This document shows positions 17,884 through 26,166 of a stretch of DNA of 64,000 nt, piece by piece. The position numbers and the translations under genes are program-made. Within the stretch, counting starts at the first letter, position 1, and every line of letters begins with the position of its first letter. The notes under the pieces are model-generated. The model saw nothing but the letters and a program-made list of their open reading frames with translations. It ran no database searches and was not told where the DNA came from. The DNA is from an uncultured Dehalococcoidia bacterium (lineage in GTDB: Bacteria > Chloroflexota > Dehalococcoidia > Lucifugimonadales > Lucifugimonadaceae). The stretch is from the NCBI GenBank assembly GCA_958295935.1, contig OY282385.1, positions 124,001 through 188,000 of the forward strand, in the 5' to 3' direction.

Positions 17884-18971
17884 CGAGGCGCCTGCTCGTA
17901 GTCGGCGGCGGCGCGGTGGGCAGCTACCTGGCGGGTTGGTTGTCCCGAGAGGGCCGCGACGTAACCATCCTCGATACGTGGCCGGAGCACGTGGACGCGG
18001 TGAACGAACGGGGCCTGAGAGTGTCAGGCCCGCACCGGACTTTCGTCGCCAGACCGGCGATGCTCAATCTGAACGAGGCGCAGCGCCTGGCCCGGCAGGA
18101 GCCATTCGACGCCGCCTTCATATGCGTAAAGTCGTTCGACACGGCATGGGCCGCGCCTCTGGCGTCTCGTTTCATAGCCCGGGACGGTTATCTAGTTTCC
18201 GCGCAAAACTGCTGGAACGACCCCGCGCTGGCCGCTGCGGTCGGCGTTGAACGGGCCGTGGGCCTCGTCATGTCATCAATACAGGTGGCCCTGTGGGAAC
18301 CCGGCAACGTGGCGCGCGGCGGGAAGCAGCGCCGCCGGGATGCCGGCTACGACGTGTTTCGAGCCGGCGAGCACGACGGCCGCATTTCGAGGCGCATTCG
18401 GGAACTCGCGGCCATGCTGGACCCCATCGATGGGGCAAGGGTCACCGACAACCTATGGGGAGAGCGGTGGGCCAAGCTTTGCCAGAACTGCATGGGCAAC
18501 CCGGTAACCGCAGTTTCCGCTATGGGCGTATCCCAACTGGCGGCAGACCCCAGAGCCAGGGAATTGCAGATGAGGTTGGCCGCCGAGTCGGCCCGCGTCG
18601 GACTGGCTATCGGGTACCGCATTCCCGATTTCGCAGGATTCAGCGCCGAGGTGTGGGCGGATGCCGCGTCGCCCCAACACTACGAGGCCATCGACGCCGC
18701 GCTTTCCGCGCGCAAAGACGGGGACAACTGGAGGCCCTCCATGGCCCAGGACGCCGAAAAGCGGAGGCCGACCGAGATAGACGAAATGAACGGCTTCGTC
18801 CTGCGCAAGGCCCGCGAACTGGCCGAACCCGTCCCCGTGACAGAAGCCGTCGTGAACGCGGTACGCGCCTTCGAGCGAGGCGAGATAGAGCCGGCTCCAA
18901 ACCAGATCGAGGCTATCCTCGGCGCATCCGGCAATTCCCTTCACCCGCAACGGGAGAAATTTGGAGACTGA
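17880..18971 (+). CDS. Ketopantoate reductase-like (ApbA/PanE family) oxidoreductase
   Basis: A 363-residue member of the 2-dehydropantoate 2-reductase superfamily. The Rossmann motif VVGGGAVGSYLAG begins at residue 7, AAFICVKSFDT is the usual second conserved segment, and WGERWAKLCQNCMGNP is the conserved helix at the start of the C-terminal domain. PanE proper is about 300 residues, so this one is longer and may act on another 2-oxo acid. It is coupled to the MOSC gene by overlap. No other pantothenate gene lies nearby, so I do not call it panE. Confidence 0.8.
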   Translation: MTRRLLVVGGGAVGSYLAGWLSREGRDVTILDTWPEHVDAVNERGLRVSGPHRTFVARPAMLNLNEAQRLARQEPFDAAFICVKSFDTAWAAPLASRFIARDGYLVSAQNCWNDPALAAAVGVERAVGLVMSSIQVALWEPGNVARGGKQRRRDAGYDVFRAGEHDGRISRRIRELAAMLDPIDGARVTDNLWGERWAKLCQNCMGNPVTAVSAMGVSQLAADPRARELQMRLAAESARVGLAIGYRIPDFAGFSAEVWADAASPQHYEAIDAALSARKDGDNWRPSMAQDAEKRRPTEIDEMNGFVLRKARELAEPVPVTEAVVNAVRAFERGEIEPAPNQIEAILGASGNSLHPQREKFGD

Positions 18972-19020
18972 CCCCGCGATGCAGGCGATGGGGCAGGGTA
19001 GGGCGGCGCCGAGGGCCGAA

Positions 19021-19267
19021 CGCATCAACCGGGTCACCCAAGATGATTCTCGACAAACCATTTCCACGCTAGTTCGGAGGCTGGACGCGTCAACCAGGTC
19101 ACCCAGGATGATTCCCGACAAACCATTTCCACGCTAGTTCGGAGGCTGGACGCATCAACCGGGTCACCCAAGATGATTCCCGCCAAACCATTTCCCCGCT
19201 AGTTCGGAGGCTGGACGCATCAACCAGGTCACCCAAGATGATTCCCGACAAACCATTTCCCCGCTAG
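19021..19267. repeat. 65-bp tandem repeat array, 3.8 copies
   Basis: Four head-to-tail copies begin at 19021, 19086, 19151 and 19216 with an exact 65-bp period. The unit begins CGCATCAACCGGGTCACCCA and passes through CCATTTCCACGCTAGTTCGG. Copies differ at a few positions, and the last is cut just before the small membrane protein gene at 19278. The period is not a multiple of three and no gene spans the array. There are no unique spacers, so it is not a CRISPR. Together with its flanks it fills the 306-bp gap between the ApbA-like gene and the next gene. Confidence 0.95.
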
Positions 19268-19277
19268 CTAAAAAGAC

Positions 19278-19484
19278 ATGAAACTCAGCAGAAACGCCTT
19301 GGCCGGCGCCGGTTTGGGCGGCGTCGTAGCCATTGCCGCGACGATCATCTCACTATTCCGGCTTGAGAACACCGGTGTCGGCGTGGGAGAGGCCATCGCG
19401 GTCGGCCTCCTCATAGGCATGCCCATAGCCGTTGCCGGCGGCTTCCTCGTCGGATGGCTTTGGGACGCCGTAGCCCGTCGTTAA
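19278..19484 (+). CDS. Small two-helix membrane protein, function unknown
   Basis: 68 residues with two hydrophobic stretches (AGAGLGGVVAIAATIISLF and a second from about residue 37, GEAIAVGLLIGMPIAVAGG) joined by a short polar turn, ending in RR. It starts ten bases after the 65-bp tandem repeats, so its leader lies inside the repeat array. No family was recognised. Small size makes the call moderate, but the membrane pattern is clear. Confidence 0.5.
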   Translation: MKLSRNALAGAGLGGVVAIAATIISLFRLENTGVGVGEAIAVGLLIGMPIAVAGGFLVGWLWDAVARR

Positions 19485-19578
19485 CTCACCCTCGCCGACG
19501 CCGAGCCCAAGCGGCGAGCAAACACTCCGGCCCGACGTATGGGCTGGGAAAAGAGAATCTTCAGGTACAGTTTGACCT

Positions 19579-22413
19579 ATGACTCAACGCCTACACTCGC
19601 CCACCGAACTGCCTGACGAGACCTATGTCGCGCTCGATCTGGAGACCACCGGTCTGGACCCGCAGCGCGACGACATCATCGAGGTCGGCGCAGTCAAGTT
19701 CAGGGGCAACGAAGAACTGGGCCGATTCTCCAGCCTTGTGAATCCGCGCCGGAAGTTGCCCCCCTTCATCACGTCCCTAACCGGCATTACCCAAGAGGAA
19801 GTCGACTCTGCCCCTGCGTGGAGCCAGGTGGCGCAAGGCCTGCGGAGATTCCTGGCCGACTTGCCGATGGTGGGCCACAACGTGGGCTTCGACGTGGCAT
19901 TCCTGCGCTCTAACAATGTCTTTCACAAGGGCATGGCCCTGGATACCAATGAACTCGCCTATGTCGCGCTGCCGACCGAGCCGTCGTACGGACTCGTCCG
20001 GCTCGCCCAGAAGTACGCCGTACCCCACGATTCCCCGCACCGCGCCCTCTCCGACGCCATGGCGACGCGGGACGTGTTCCTGGAACTCTACCGACGTCTT
20101 TCAGCTATGGACCCGGCAATGCTGAGACAGTTGCAGCGAATGGGCGGTCAAAGCAACCCGACGATAGCGACCGTTGCAGGCCGCGCCATCGACAAACTGA
20201 AGCTAACGCAGCAGCAATCACAAACTCACTCGACGGGCCTGGATACGCGGGAGCTGGCGCGCAGGCTGCACACGCCTCGGATACAGCGGCAAGAAGCGGA
20301 ACCGCCGGATCGCGAACTGTACCTCGAACAGGTGAAGGCGCTCTTCGCGCCAGGCGGTTCTCTGGAAAAGACTTTGCCGGCCTTTGAACTGCGAGGCGAG
20401 CAAATCGCCATGGCGAGGGCCGTAGCAGAGGCCATCGCGGACGGAGAAAACCTCGTGGTGGAGGCAGGCACCGGAGTGGGGAAGTCCATCGCCTATCTGG
20501 CCGGCGCAGCCCTGCACGCAACCTCCGGAGGCGGGACGGTAATCGTCTCCACCAACACTATCAATCTACAGGCCCAGCTCAAGAACAAAGACGTGCCTCT
20601 GCTCAAGGAGAGCCTGGCAGCCGCAGGTTTGATAGAAGCGGAAGATATTTGCGTAAGCGAACTGAAGGGCAGAAGCAACTACATCTGCTACCGGCGTTGG
20701 GCGCACGCCGCGCAATCCGACTTGCTCGACGATCAAACGACCCGCTTGGCGGCCAAGTGTCTCGTATGGCTGTCCGATACCGGCACCGGTGACCGCTCCG
20801 AACTGCGACTGAGCCGGCAAGACGGCCCGGCCTTTGCCAAGCTCTTGTCAGCCGAAGGAGCCATGAAATGTCCGCCCCCGGAGGGCCCATGTTTCCTGCG
20901 GCAGGCCAGAAACCTGGCGCACTCGGCAAACGTCCTCATCGTCAATCACGCCCTGCTCATGTCCGATGCGCACGTGGGAGGCGGTTTCCTGCCCCCACAC
21001 GACGCTCTCGTTATAGACGAAGCCCATCACCTGCTGCCCGTGGCCACTAACCAGCTCGGTTTCAGGGTCATGCAGCAACAGTTTGAAAGCGAACTGGCCA
21101 GACTGTCCGGCGAGCGCGGCCTGATAATGGAACTGGGAAACGCCTTGCAGTCCAGCGAAGGACCGGTCGAGGCCCTTGACCTCTCCCTGGCTCAAACGAT
21201 GAAGGGAAGTGAAGCGGCGCGGGGCGCCGAAGAACGCTCTGTAGACTTCTTCACCCGCCTGAGCTCAACCTACGCCGACTTTGTCGGCCGAGGCCAAGGC
21301 GGCAAGCTGCGAATTACAGACGGCCTGAGAGCGCAACCTGCATGGTCGCCCCTGGAGGTCGCCTGGGAAAACCTCGATACGGCCCTTGCGGTAACCATTG
21401 GCGTTCTCGATGACCTCCAGGGCAGGGCCAATCGAGCTGAAAAACTGGACGAAAGCATAGCCCCCATCGTGCTCAACGCCCACGCCGCCTTGAAGTATTT
21501 ACTCGACGCCCGTGAGGCCCTCCGACAGTCTGTCCCCCAGCCGCAGGATGGCATGGTGTATTGGATAGAACAACGGGGCAGGGATCGGTTGCTGACCCTG
21601 AACGCCGCCCCGCTTGAAGTAGGACCCATTCTGAGAGAGAAGATCTTCGAGAGGGAACGCTCGGTGATCCTGACCGGGGGAACCCTGGAATACGACGGAA
21701 ATATCGAAAGATTTCGCGATTCCGTGGGACTTGAGGGCGGCAAAGACCTCTTGCTGGGTTCGCCGTTCGACTACAAGCGCGCCGCTCTGGTAGCTGTTCC
21801 GGCAGATATGCCGGAACCGGGAAACTCCGGTTACGCCAGAGCGGTTTCCGAAGCCATACTGGACGTCGCCCTGAAGCTCCGCAACCGCATCCTGGTCCTC
21901 TTCACGTCATACTCCGCTCTGGAAACGGCCAGACGGTCAATCGCAGAACCGCTCGGCCGCGCCGGAATCATGCTGCTTGCTCAGGGAGCCGGCATGACGC
22001 CTCACCGCGTCATGCAGGAACTCGCGCGAAACGAAGCCGCCGTGGCCCTCGGGACGAGCAGCCTCTGGGAGGGCGTGGACCTGGAAGGAGCCTCGATAAA
22101 GGCGCTGATCATGGCGAGGCTGCCCTTTCCGGTTCCTACCGATCCCGTGGTGGAGGCGCGAGCCGAACTCGTCGAGGACGGCTTCAACGAATACATGGTC
22201 CCGGAAGCGGTTGTGCGCTTCCGGCAGGGATTCGGCAGGCTGATACGTTCAGCCACCGACCGAGGCGCCTTCGTGGTGCTGGATCGGCGCATCATAGCGC
22301 GCGGCTACGGGGGAAAGTTCCGGAGGGCATTGCCCGAGTGCACGGTGAGGCGCCCCCCCTTGTCAAACCTCGGCGGCGTAGTGGCGGACTGGAACGCCGG
22401 CAGGCCCGTTTGA
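19579..22413 (+). CDS. DinG-family DNA helicase with N-terminal DnaQ-like 3'-5' exonuclease
   Basis: 944 residues. Residues 15-175 are a DEDD exonuclease with motif I DLETTGLD (20-27), motif II GHNVGFDVAFL, and motif III HRALSDAMAT. The rest is an XPD/DinG-like superfamily 2 helicase with Walker A EAGTGVGKS (about 295-303), DEAH box VIDEAHHLL (about 478), and the C-terminal motif GTSSLWEGVDLEGASIKALI. Cysteines in YICYRRW and MKCPPPEGPC could ligate an iron-sulfur cluster as in other XPD relatives. The exonuclease-helicase fusion is known from Gram-positive DinG proteins. It probably acts in repair or R-loop and replication-block removal. The stop overlaps the next start. Confidence 0.92.
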   Translation: MTQRLHSPTELPDETYVALDLETTGLDPQRDDIIEVGAVKFRGNEELGRFSSLVNPRRKLPPFITSLTGITQEEVDSAPAWSQVAQGLRRFLADLPMVGHNVGFDVAFLRSNNVFHKGMALDTNELAYVALPTEPSYGLVRLAQKYAVPHDSPHRALSDAMATRDVFLELYRRLSAMDPAMLRQLQRMGGQSNPTIATVAGRAIDKLKLTQQQSQTHSTGLDTRELARRLHTPRIQRQEAEPPDRELYLEQVKALFAPGGSLEKTLPAFELRGEQIAMARAVAEAIADGENLVVEAGTGVGKSIAYLAGAALHATSGGGTVIVSTNTINLQAQLKNKDVPLLKESLAAAGLIEAEDICVSELKGRSNYICYRRWAHAAQSDLLDDQTTRLAAKCLVWLSDTGTGDRSELRLSRQDGPAFAKLLSAEGAMKCPPPEGPCFLRQARNLAHSANVLIVNHALLMSDAHVGGGFLPPHDALVIDEAHHLLPVATNQLGFRVMQQQFESELARLSGERGLIMELGNALQSSEGPVEALDLSLAQTMKGSEAARGAEERSVDFFTRLSSTYADFVGRGQGGKLRITDGLRAQPAWSPLEVAWENLDTALAVTIGVLDDLQGRANRAEKLDESIAPIVLNAHAALKYLLDAREALRQSVPQPQDGMVYWIEQRGRDRLLTLNAAPLEVGPILREKIFERERSVILTGGTLEYDGNIERFRDSVGLEGGKDLLLGSPFDYKRAALVAVPADMPEPGNSGYARAVSEAILDVALKLRNRILVLFTSYSALETARRSIAEPLGRAGIMLLAQGAGMTPHRVMQELARNEAAVALGTSSLWEGVDLEGASIKALIMARLPFPVPTDPVVEARAELVEDGFNEYMVPEAVVRFRQGFGRLIRSATDRGAFVVLDRRIIARGYGGKFRRALPECTVRRPPLSNLGGVVADWNAGRPV

Positions 22414-23315
22414 AGACGCAGACCCCGAACGCTGACAGATCTGGCCGCGCAGTTGTCGAGGTGGTGGACGGACCTATAGACCTCGCGGCCACGCTTGACG
22501 GAGGGCAGGCCTTTCGCTGGTGGCCGGACGATGCAGAAGGCCAGGGATCCTACAGAGGGGTGATTCTCGACCGCGTGGTGCGAATCTCCCCCAGCGGCAA
22601 TGATCTTGTGGTGACCGCGCTCGACGATAAGCCCGTTGACCAGGCAGCCGGTCTGGTATCCGATCACGTCAACGCGAGCGCGACTCTCGCAGCCTTCCGG
22701 CGCAAGTTCGGCTCCGAGCCGGGCGTTTGCGGCGCAATACTCGACTATCCCGGCCTCCGGCTGCTCCGACAAGACCCATGGGAATGCCTGGCGTGCTACC
22801 TCTGTTCCTCAACCTCGAGCGTCAAGCGAATCAAGCAAAATGCCGAAGACCTGGCCGTGACGCTGGGCCGAAAAGTGGGCCCCGGGAAGGGCGACTTCGA
22901 GTTTCCCTCGGCACAGGCCGTAGCAGATGCCGGCGAGCAAAAGCTGCGAGACCTAAAACTGGGATTCCATGCAAAAGGCCTCGCCAAAGCCGCAGCGCTG
23001 GTCGCAGCAGGCGATCTGGACCTCTCCTCCTTGAGAACGCTTGCCTACGACGAGGCAAAGAGGGAACTCCTGAAACTCGAAGGCGTCGGAGACAAAATTG
23101 CAGACTGCGTGCTCGCCTTTTCCCTGGACAAGCCCCAGACATTCCCCCTTGATACCTGGGTCAGACAGGCAGTCAGGAAGCGCTACACGCTCCCCGACCG
23201 TTGCGACGACGCATTTATCAGGGAATGGGCCCGCGAAAAGTTCGGAGACTTCAGCGCGATCGCCAGTCAGTTCCTGTTCTACAGGGAGTGGGTAACCCGC
23301 GGGACTGCCGGATAG
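22410..23315 (+). CDS. 8-oxoguanine DNA glycosylase/AP lyase, OGG1-like
   Basis: A 301-residue HhH-GPD base-excision enzyme. The helix-hairpin-helix is LEGVGDKIADCV, with the Schiff-base lysine in GDK (about residue 229), and the catalytic aspartate is in PLDTWV (about 248). The pattern GVGDKIADC...DKPQTFPLD is that of OGG1 rather than MutY or AlkA. It removes oxidised guanine from DNA. I place the start at a TTG that overlaps the DinG stop (TTTGA), because upstream codons lie inside DinG and have no OGG homology. The two genes are thus translationally coupled repair functions. Confidence 0.88.
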   Translation: MKTQTPNADRSGRAVVEVVDGPIDLAATLDGGQAFRWWPDDAEGQGSYRGVILDRVVRISPSGNDLVVTALDDKPVDQAAGLVSDHVNASATLAAFRRKFGSEPGVCGAILDYPGLRLLRQDPWECLACYLCSSTSSVKRIKQNAEDLAVTLGRKVGPGKGDFEFPSAQAVADAGEQKLRDLKLGFHAKGLAKAAALVAAGDLDLSSLRTLAYDEAKRELLKLEGVGDKIADCVLAFSLDKPQTFPLDTWVRQAVRKRYTLPDRCDDAFIREWAREKFGDFSAIASQFLFYREWVTRGTAG

Positions 23316-23344
23316 GGCAGGGCGGACCTAATCGTCTACTTGCG

Positions 23345-24595
23345 CTAGCTTCGCGCCGCAAGACGCTGACGGCGCCCCACCAGCTCCATCTCTTCCTGCC
23401 TCGTCGTTACCGAACCGTCGAGCCTGGCTCGCTTGGCCTCGTCCAGCAGCCGCCCGATCTCCGGCCCCTGCGGGATTCCGGCAGCCAGCAGGTCGTCCCC
23501 CGTTATCTCAGGCCGCACGTGGCGCAGCTTCTCCATGTAGGCGTCCAGCCGGGCCTTCTGGGGACTGGCCGCCGCGATCTCACGCTGCGCATCCAGAGCC
23601 GCCGGGGGAAACTCCGACAACAGACCTGCCACTTCGCTCGGCGACAGGTCATCACGCTTCAATAGAACTGAAATACTCCGGTAGTGCGGCGCCGCCAAAA
23701 TCACTTCCCGCCACTCCGATGGCGGAGCCAACCGAGCCACAAGCGCACGCGCCTCGCCGGTTGTCAGAGCCGCAGTGGCAAGCGCCAGGTAGAAGATGAA
23801 CTCCCTGCCAGGTAAGCGGCGCATCGCCGCAAGCGCAGCCCGGCCTATGCGAAATGACGGGTCGATGGCCGCCAGCAGACCCCTCTCATCAGCCATCTCC
23901 AGCAAGTCCGCCTGGACCGGCTCGCACAGCATCTTCTCAAGCTCTGCCCTCATGCGCGCCGAACTCACGCGGTCCACGTAGCCGGAATCCCGCTGCATGA
24001 GAAGCACAGTAGAGGGCTTGATACGGAAGCTGAGCCGGTGCTCGTAACGAAGCGCCCGGAAGATCCTGGTGGGATCGTCCCTGAAACTATCGTCGTGCAG
24101 CACGCGGATCATCTTCCTCGCGGTGTCCCCAAAGCCTCCGTGCGGGTCGATCAGATCGCCCCAGCTTGACGGCGCAAGGCTTACTGACATGGCGTTGACC
24201 GTGAAGTCTCGACGGGCCAGGTCGTCCTCGATGCCCGACGGCTCCACCACCGGCAAGGCCCCAGGCTCCTCGTAAGTCTCTCTGCGAGCTGTTGCCACGT
24301 CCACCTGGCCCATGGGCATCGAAACCCTGGCCGTACCGAACTCCTGAGAAGTCCGCTCCACCTTCCCGTTCCCATCCGCGGCAAGAAGATCGGCGAACTC
24401 GTGAGCGTCTCCAACCACGGAAACGTCCAGGTCCTCCGGATGGCGGCCCAAAATCGTGTCGCGCACAGGCCCGCCCACCAGGTAGGCGGCTTTCGCAGGC
24501 CCATCCGGCCTGGACGCCAGCCTCCCAACCAAGCGAAGACTATGCAACGCCTCCTGGGGAAGCGTTCGCTGGAGCAGAGCGGCTATATTCGGCAA
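23345..24595 (-). CDS. cca: tRNA nucleotidyltransferase/poly(A) polymerase family protein
   Basis: 416 residues of class II nucleotidyltransferase. The N-terminal catalytic motif VGGPVRDTILGRHPEDLDVS (residues 40-59) contains the metal-binding Asp pair. RRDFTVNAM and the DDPTRIFRALRYEHRL segment follow as the usual motifs of the head and neck. The C terminus is helical. It adds or repairs the tRNA 3' CCA, or part of it, since some bacteria split C- and A-adding between two enzymes. The only tRNA in this window already encodes CCA. It is convergent with the ogg-like gene and divergent from the DsbA selenoprotein gene. Confidence 0.9.
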   Translation of the reverse strand: MPNIAALLQRTLPQEALHSLRLVGRLASRPDGPAKAAYLVGGPVRDTILGRHPEDLDVSVVGDAHEFADLLAADGNGKVERTSQEFGTARVSMPMGQVDVATARRETYEEPGALPVVEPSGIEDDLARRDFTVNAMSVSLAPSSWGDLIDPHGGFGDTARKMIRVLHDDSFRDDPTRIFRALRYEHRLSFRIKPSTVLLMQRDSGYVDRVSSARMRAELEKMLCEPVQADLLEMADERGLLAAIDPSFRIGRAALAAMRRLPGREFIFYLALATAALTTGEARALVARLAPPSEWREVILAAPHYRSISVLLKRDDLSPSEVAGLLSEFPPAALDAQREIAAASPQKARLDAYMEKLRHVRPEITGDDLLAAGIPQGPEIGRLLDEAKRARLDGSVTTRQEEMELVGRRQRLAARS

Positions 24596-24758
24596 TCTGG
24601 ACTACCTTCAGGGTTCTACGAGTCTATGCAATTCTACTCTCTAGGGCATGTGAAACTCGACTGAATGATTAGACGGTTTACGTCAACTCTGCGCATGTAT
24701 CATCAGAATGTCAGCCATAGACTTGGAACAAACAGAGAGTCAAGCAAGCGAGGAACTT

Positions 24759-25394
24759 ATGTCCACTGAAACGCCTTTGAAGATGGAAGTGTTCATCGAC
24801 TACACCTGACCGTGGGTTCGTCAGACGGCTGTTTGGCTGTCCAGAGTTCAGGAAGAGCTTGGCGATGGGCTTGAGATCGAGTACCGCAGCTTCGTTCTGG
24901 AGCAGGCCAACTCACGACATGGGGAAGGATGGAAGGCATGGGAACAGGGAGACGACTACGTAAGCCGCGGCCTTGACTCGCTGCGAGGCGGCGTCGCGGC
25001 GCGCAAACAGGGCAGAGGCGCGCACACCGCGTACATGCTGGCGGTACTCGATGCCAAGCACGTCGAACGCAGAGACGTACGCTCCCGCGAGGCCGTCTTC
25101 GGCTGCGCCGAAAGCGCGGGTCTCGACATGGAAAGGTTCAAGCGCGACTTCGACGACCCGGCAGCCCTGCGGGAAATAGCGCGCGACCACGAATACGCCG
25201 CCTCAGAGGGCATATTCGGTACCCCCACCTTCAAGTTCCAGGACGGGTCGCTGGCATTCCTGAAGATGTACACGCCGCCCGAATCCGAAGCCATAACCGC
25301 CTTTCAACACTTCGTTGGAATGGCGAGCGGAAGGAAATACTTCGGCGAGTTGAAGCGGCCGCAACCCCCGTGGCCGCGAGGCGCATTGGATTAG
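24759..25394 (+). CDS. DsbA-like thiol oxidoreductase, selenoprotein (FrnE-type)
   Basis: 211 residues if the in-frame TGA at 24807-24809 is read as Sec17. The N terminus runs MEVFIDYT-U-PWV, where the family has CPWC or CPWx, so Sec replaces the catalytic N-terminal cysteine and the second position is Val20. The remaining DsbA features are intact: a long helical insertion (residues about 60-140) and the cis-proline loop GIFGTPTFKF. Nothing else interrupts the frame. I chose the ATG with GAGGA upstream; an in-frame ATG 51 bases earlier has no Shine-Dalgarno. There is no signal peptide, so it is probably cytoplasmic as in FrnE-type proteins. Standard gene calling would report only the fragment after the TGA. 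It is followed at once by rnc. Confidence 0.9.
24824..24841 (+). promoter_or_regulatory. Bacterial SECIS-like hairpin of the DsbA-like gene
   Basis: GACGGC pairs with GCTGTC (six pairs including one G-U) and closes a six-base loop UGUUUG. The loop begins 20 nt after the TGA and has G in its second position, as bacterial SECIS models require. The distance and the U-G-U start match the hairpin behind the TGA of the DUF3179 gene. Folding was done by eye. Confidence 0.7.
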
Positions 25395-25396
25395 CC

Positions 25397-26134
25397 TTGC
25401 CAACTAACCTCCCCGACCGCTCCGCCCTCTCAGCCGTTCAGAAAGCTTTGCAAATCGAATTCGCCGACTCCGATCTGTTGAGATTGGCCCTCACTCACAA
25501 GTCGTTTGTGAACGAATACCCGGATGCGGGCGTGGAATCCAATGAAAGACTGGAGTTCCTGGGAGACGGCGTAGTTAACTTCGTGGTCGCTCGAAACCTC
25601 TACCGGCGGATGCCGGAAGCGCCGGAAGGAGAACTGACCAACAGGCGCTCCCACGCAGTCAGGCGGGAAGCCCTCGCTTCGGCTGCCGAGCGCATCGGGC
25701 TGGGCAGCCACCTCGTCATGGGCCGGGGCGAAGCCGCGACCGGCGGCGCACAACGCCCTACCAATCTGGCCAACGCCTTCGAGGCATTGTCCGGCGCCGT
25801 CTTTCTCGACAGGGGCTTCGACGAATGCGAGAAGCTCCTGCTCGGCTGGCTCGGACCGGAAATCGACCAAGCCCTTCAACTCCGGAGCCCAAAAGACCCA
25901 AAGTCGCTGCTGCAAGAGATCGTTCAGCGAAGCGGGATTTCCCCGCCCACGTACCGCCTGGCGGACTGCGGCGAGCAGGATTATCGAAATCGATTTGCCG
26001 CAGAAGCCCTGATCGACGGAGAGGTCATGGGAACCGGCGTCGGCGGCAGGAAGATTGACGCAGAGCGAGCCGCAGCGCAGGACGCCCTGAACAATCACGC
26101 TATCGCAGCGGTATCCCGTCAAGCCGACACATAG
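25397..26134 (+). CDS. rnc: Ribonuclease III
   Basis: RNase III cleaves double-stranded RNA in rRNA and mRNA processing. The signature NERLEFLGDGVVNFVVA (about residues 48-64) and the second metal-binding segment EALSGAVFLDRG are present, followed by a double-stranded-RNA-binding domain from DPKSLLQEIVQ to the C terminus. The length of 245 residues is typical. The start is uncertain: TTG here, directly after the DsbA stop, or a GTG 27 bases upstream that would overlap the DsbA gene. Either way it is in one unit with the selenoprotein gene and ftsY, a common rnc-ftsY pairing. Confidence 0.94.
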   Translation: MPTNLPDRSALSAVQKALQIEFADSDLLRLALTHKSFVNEYPDAGVESNERLEFLGDGVVNFVVARNLYRRMPEAPEGELTNRRSHAVRREALASAAERIGLGSHLVMGRGEAATGGAQRPTNLANAFEALSGAVFLDRGFDECEKLLLGWLGPEIDQALQLRSPKDPKSLLQEIVQRSGISPPTYRLADCGEQDYRNRFAAEALIDGEVMGTGVGGRKIDAERAAAQDALNNHAIAAVSRQADT

Positions 26135-26166
26135 GCGCTCGACACCGCGCCTGAAAGGAACCGGCC

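Noticed and set aside
19021-19267. CRISPR array
   Set aside because: The 65-bp units are contiguous without variable spacers, and no cas genes are present.
26152-26154. TGA upstream of ftsY as another Sec codon
   Set aside because: The upstream frame is an out-of-frame reading of rnc with no protein homology, and a Shine-Dalgarno follows directly.
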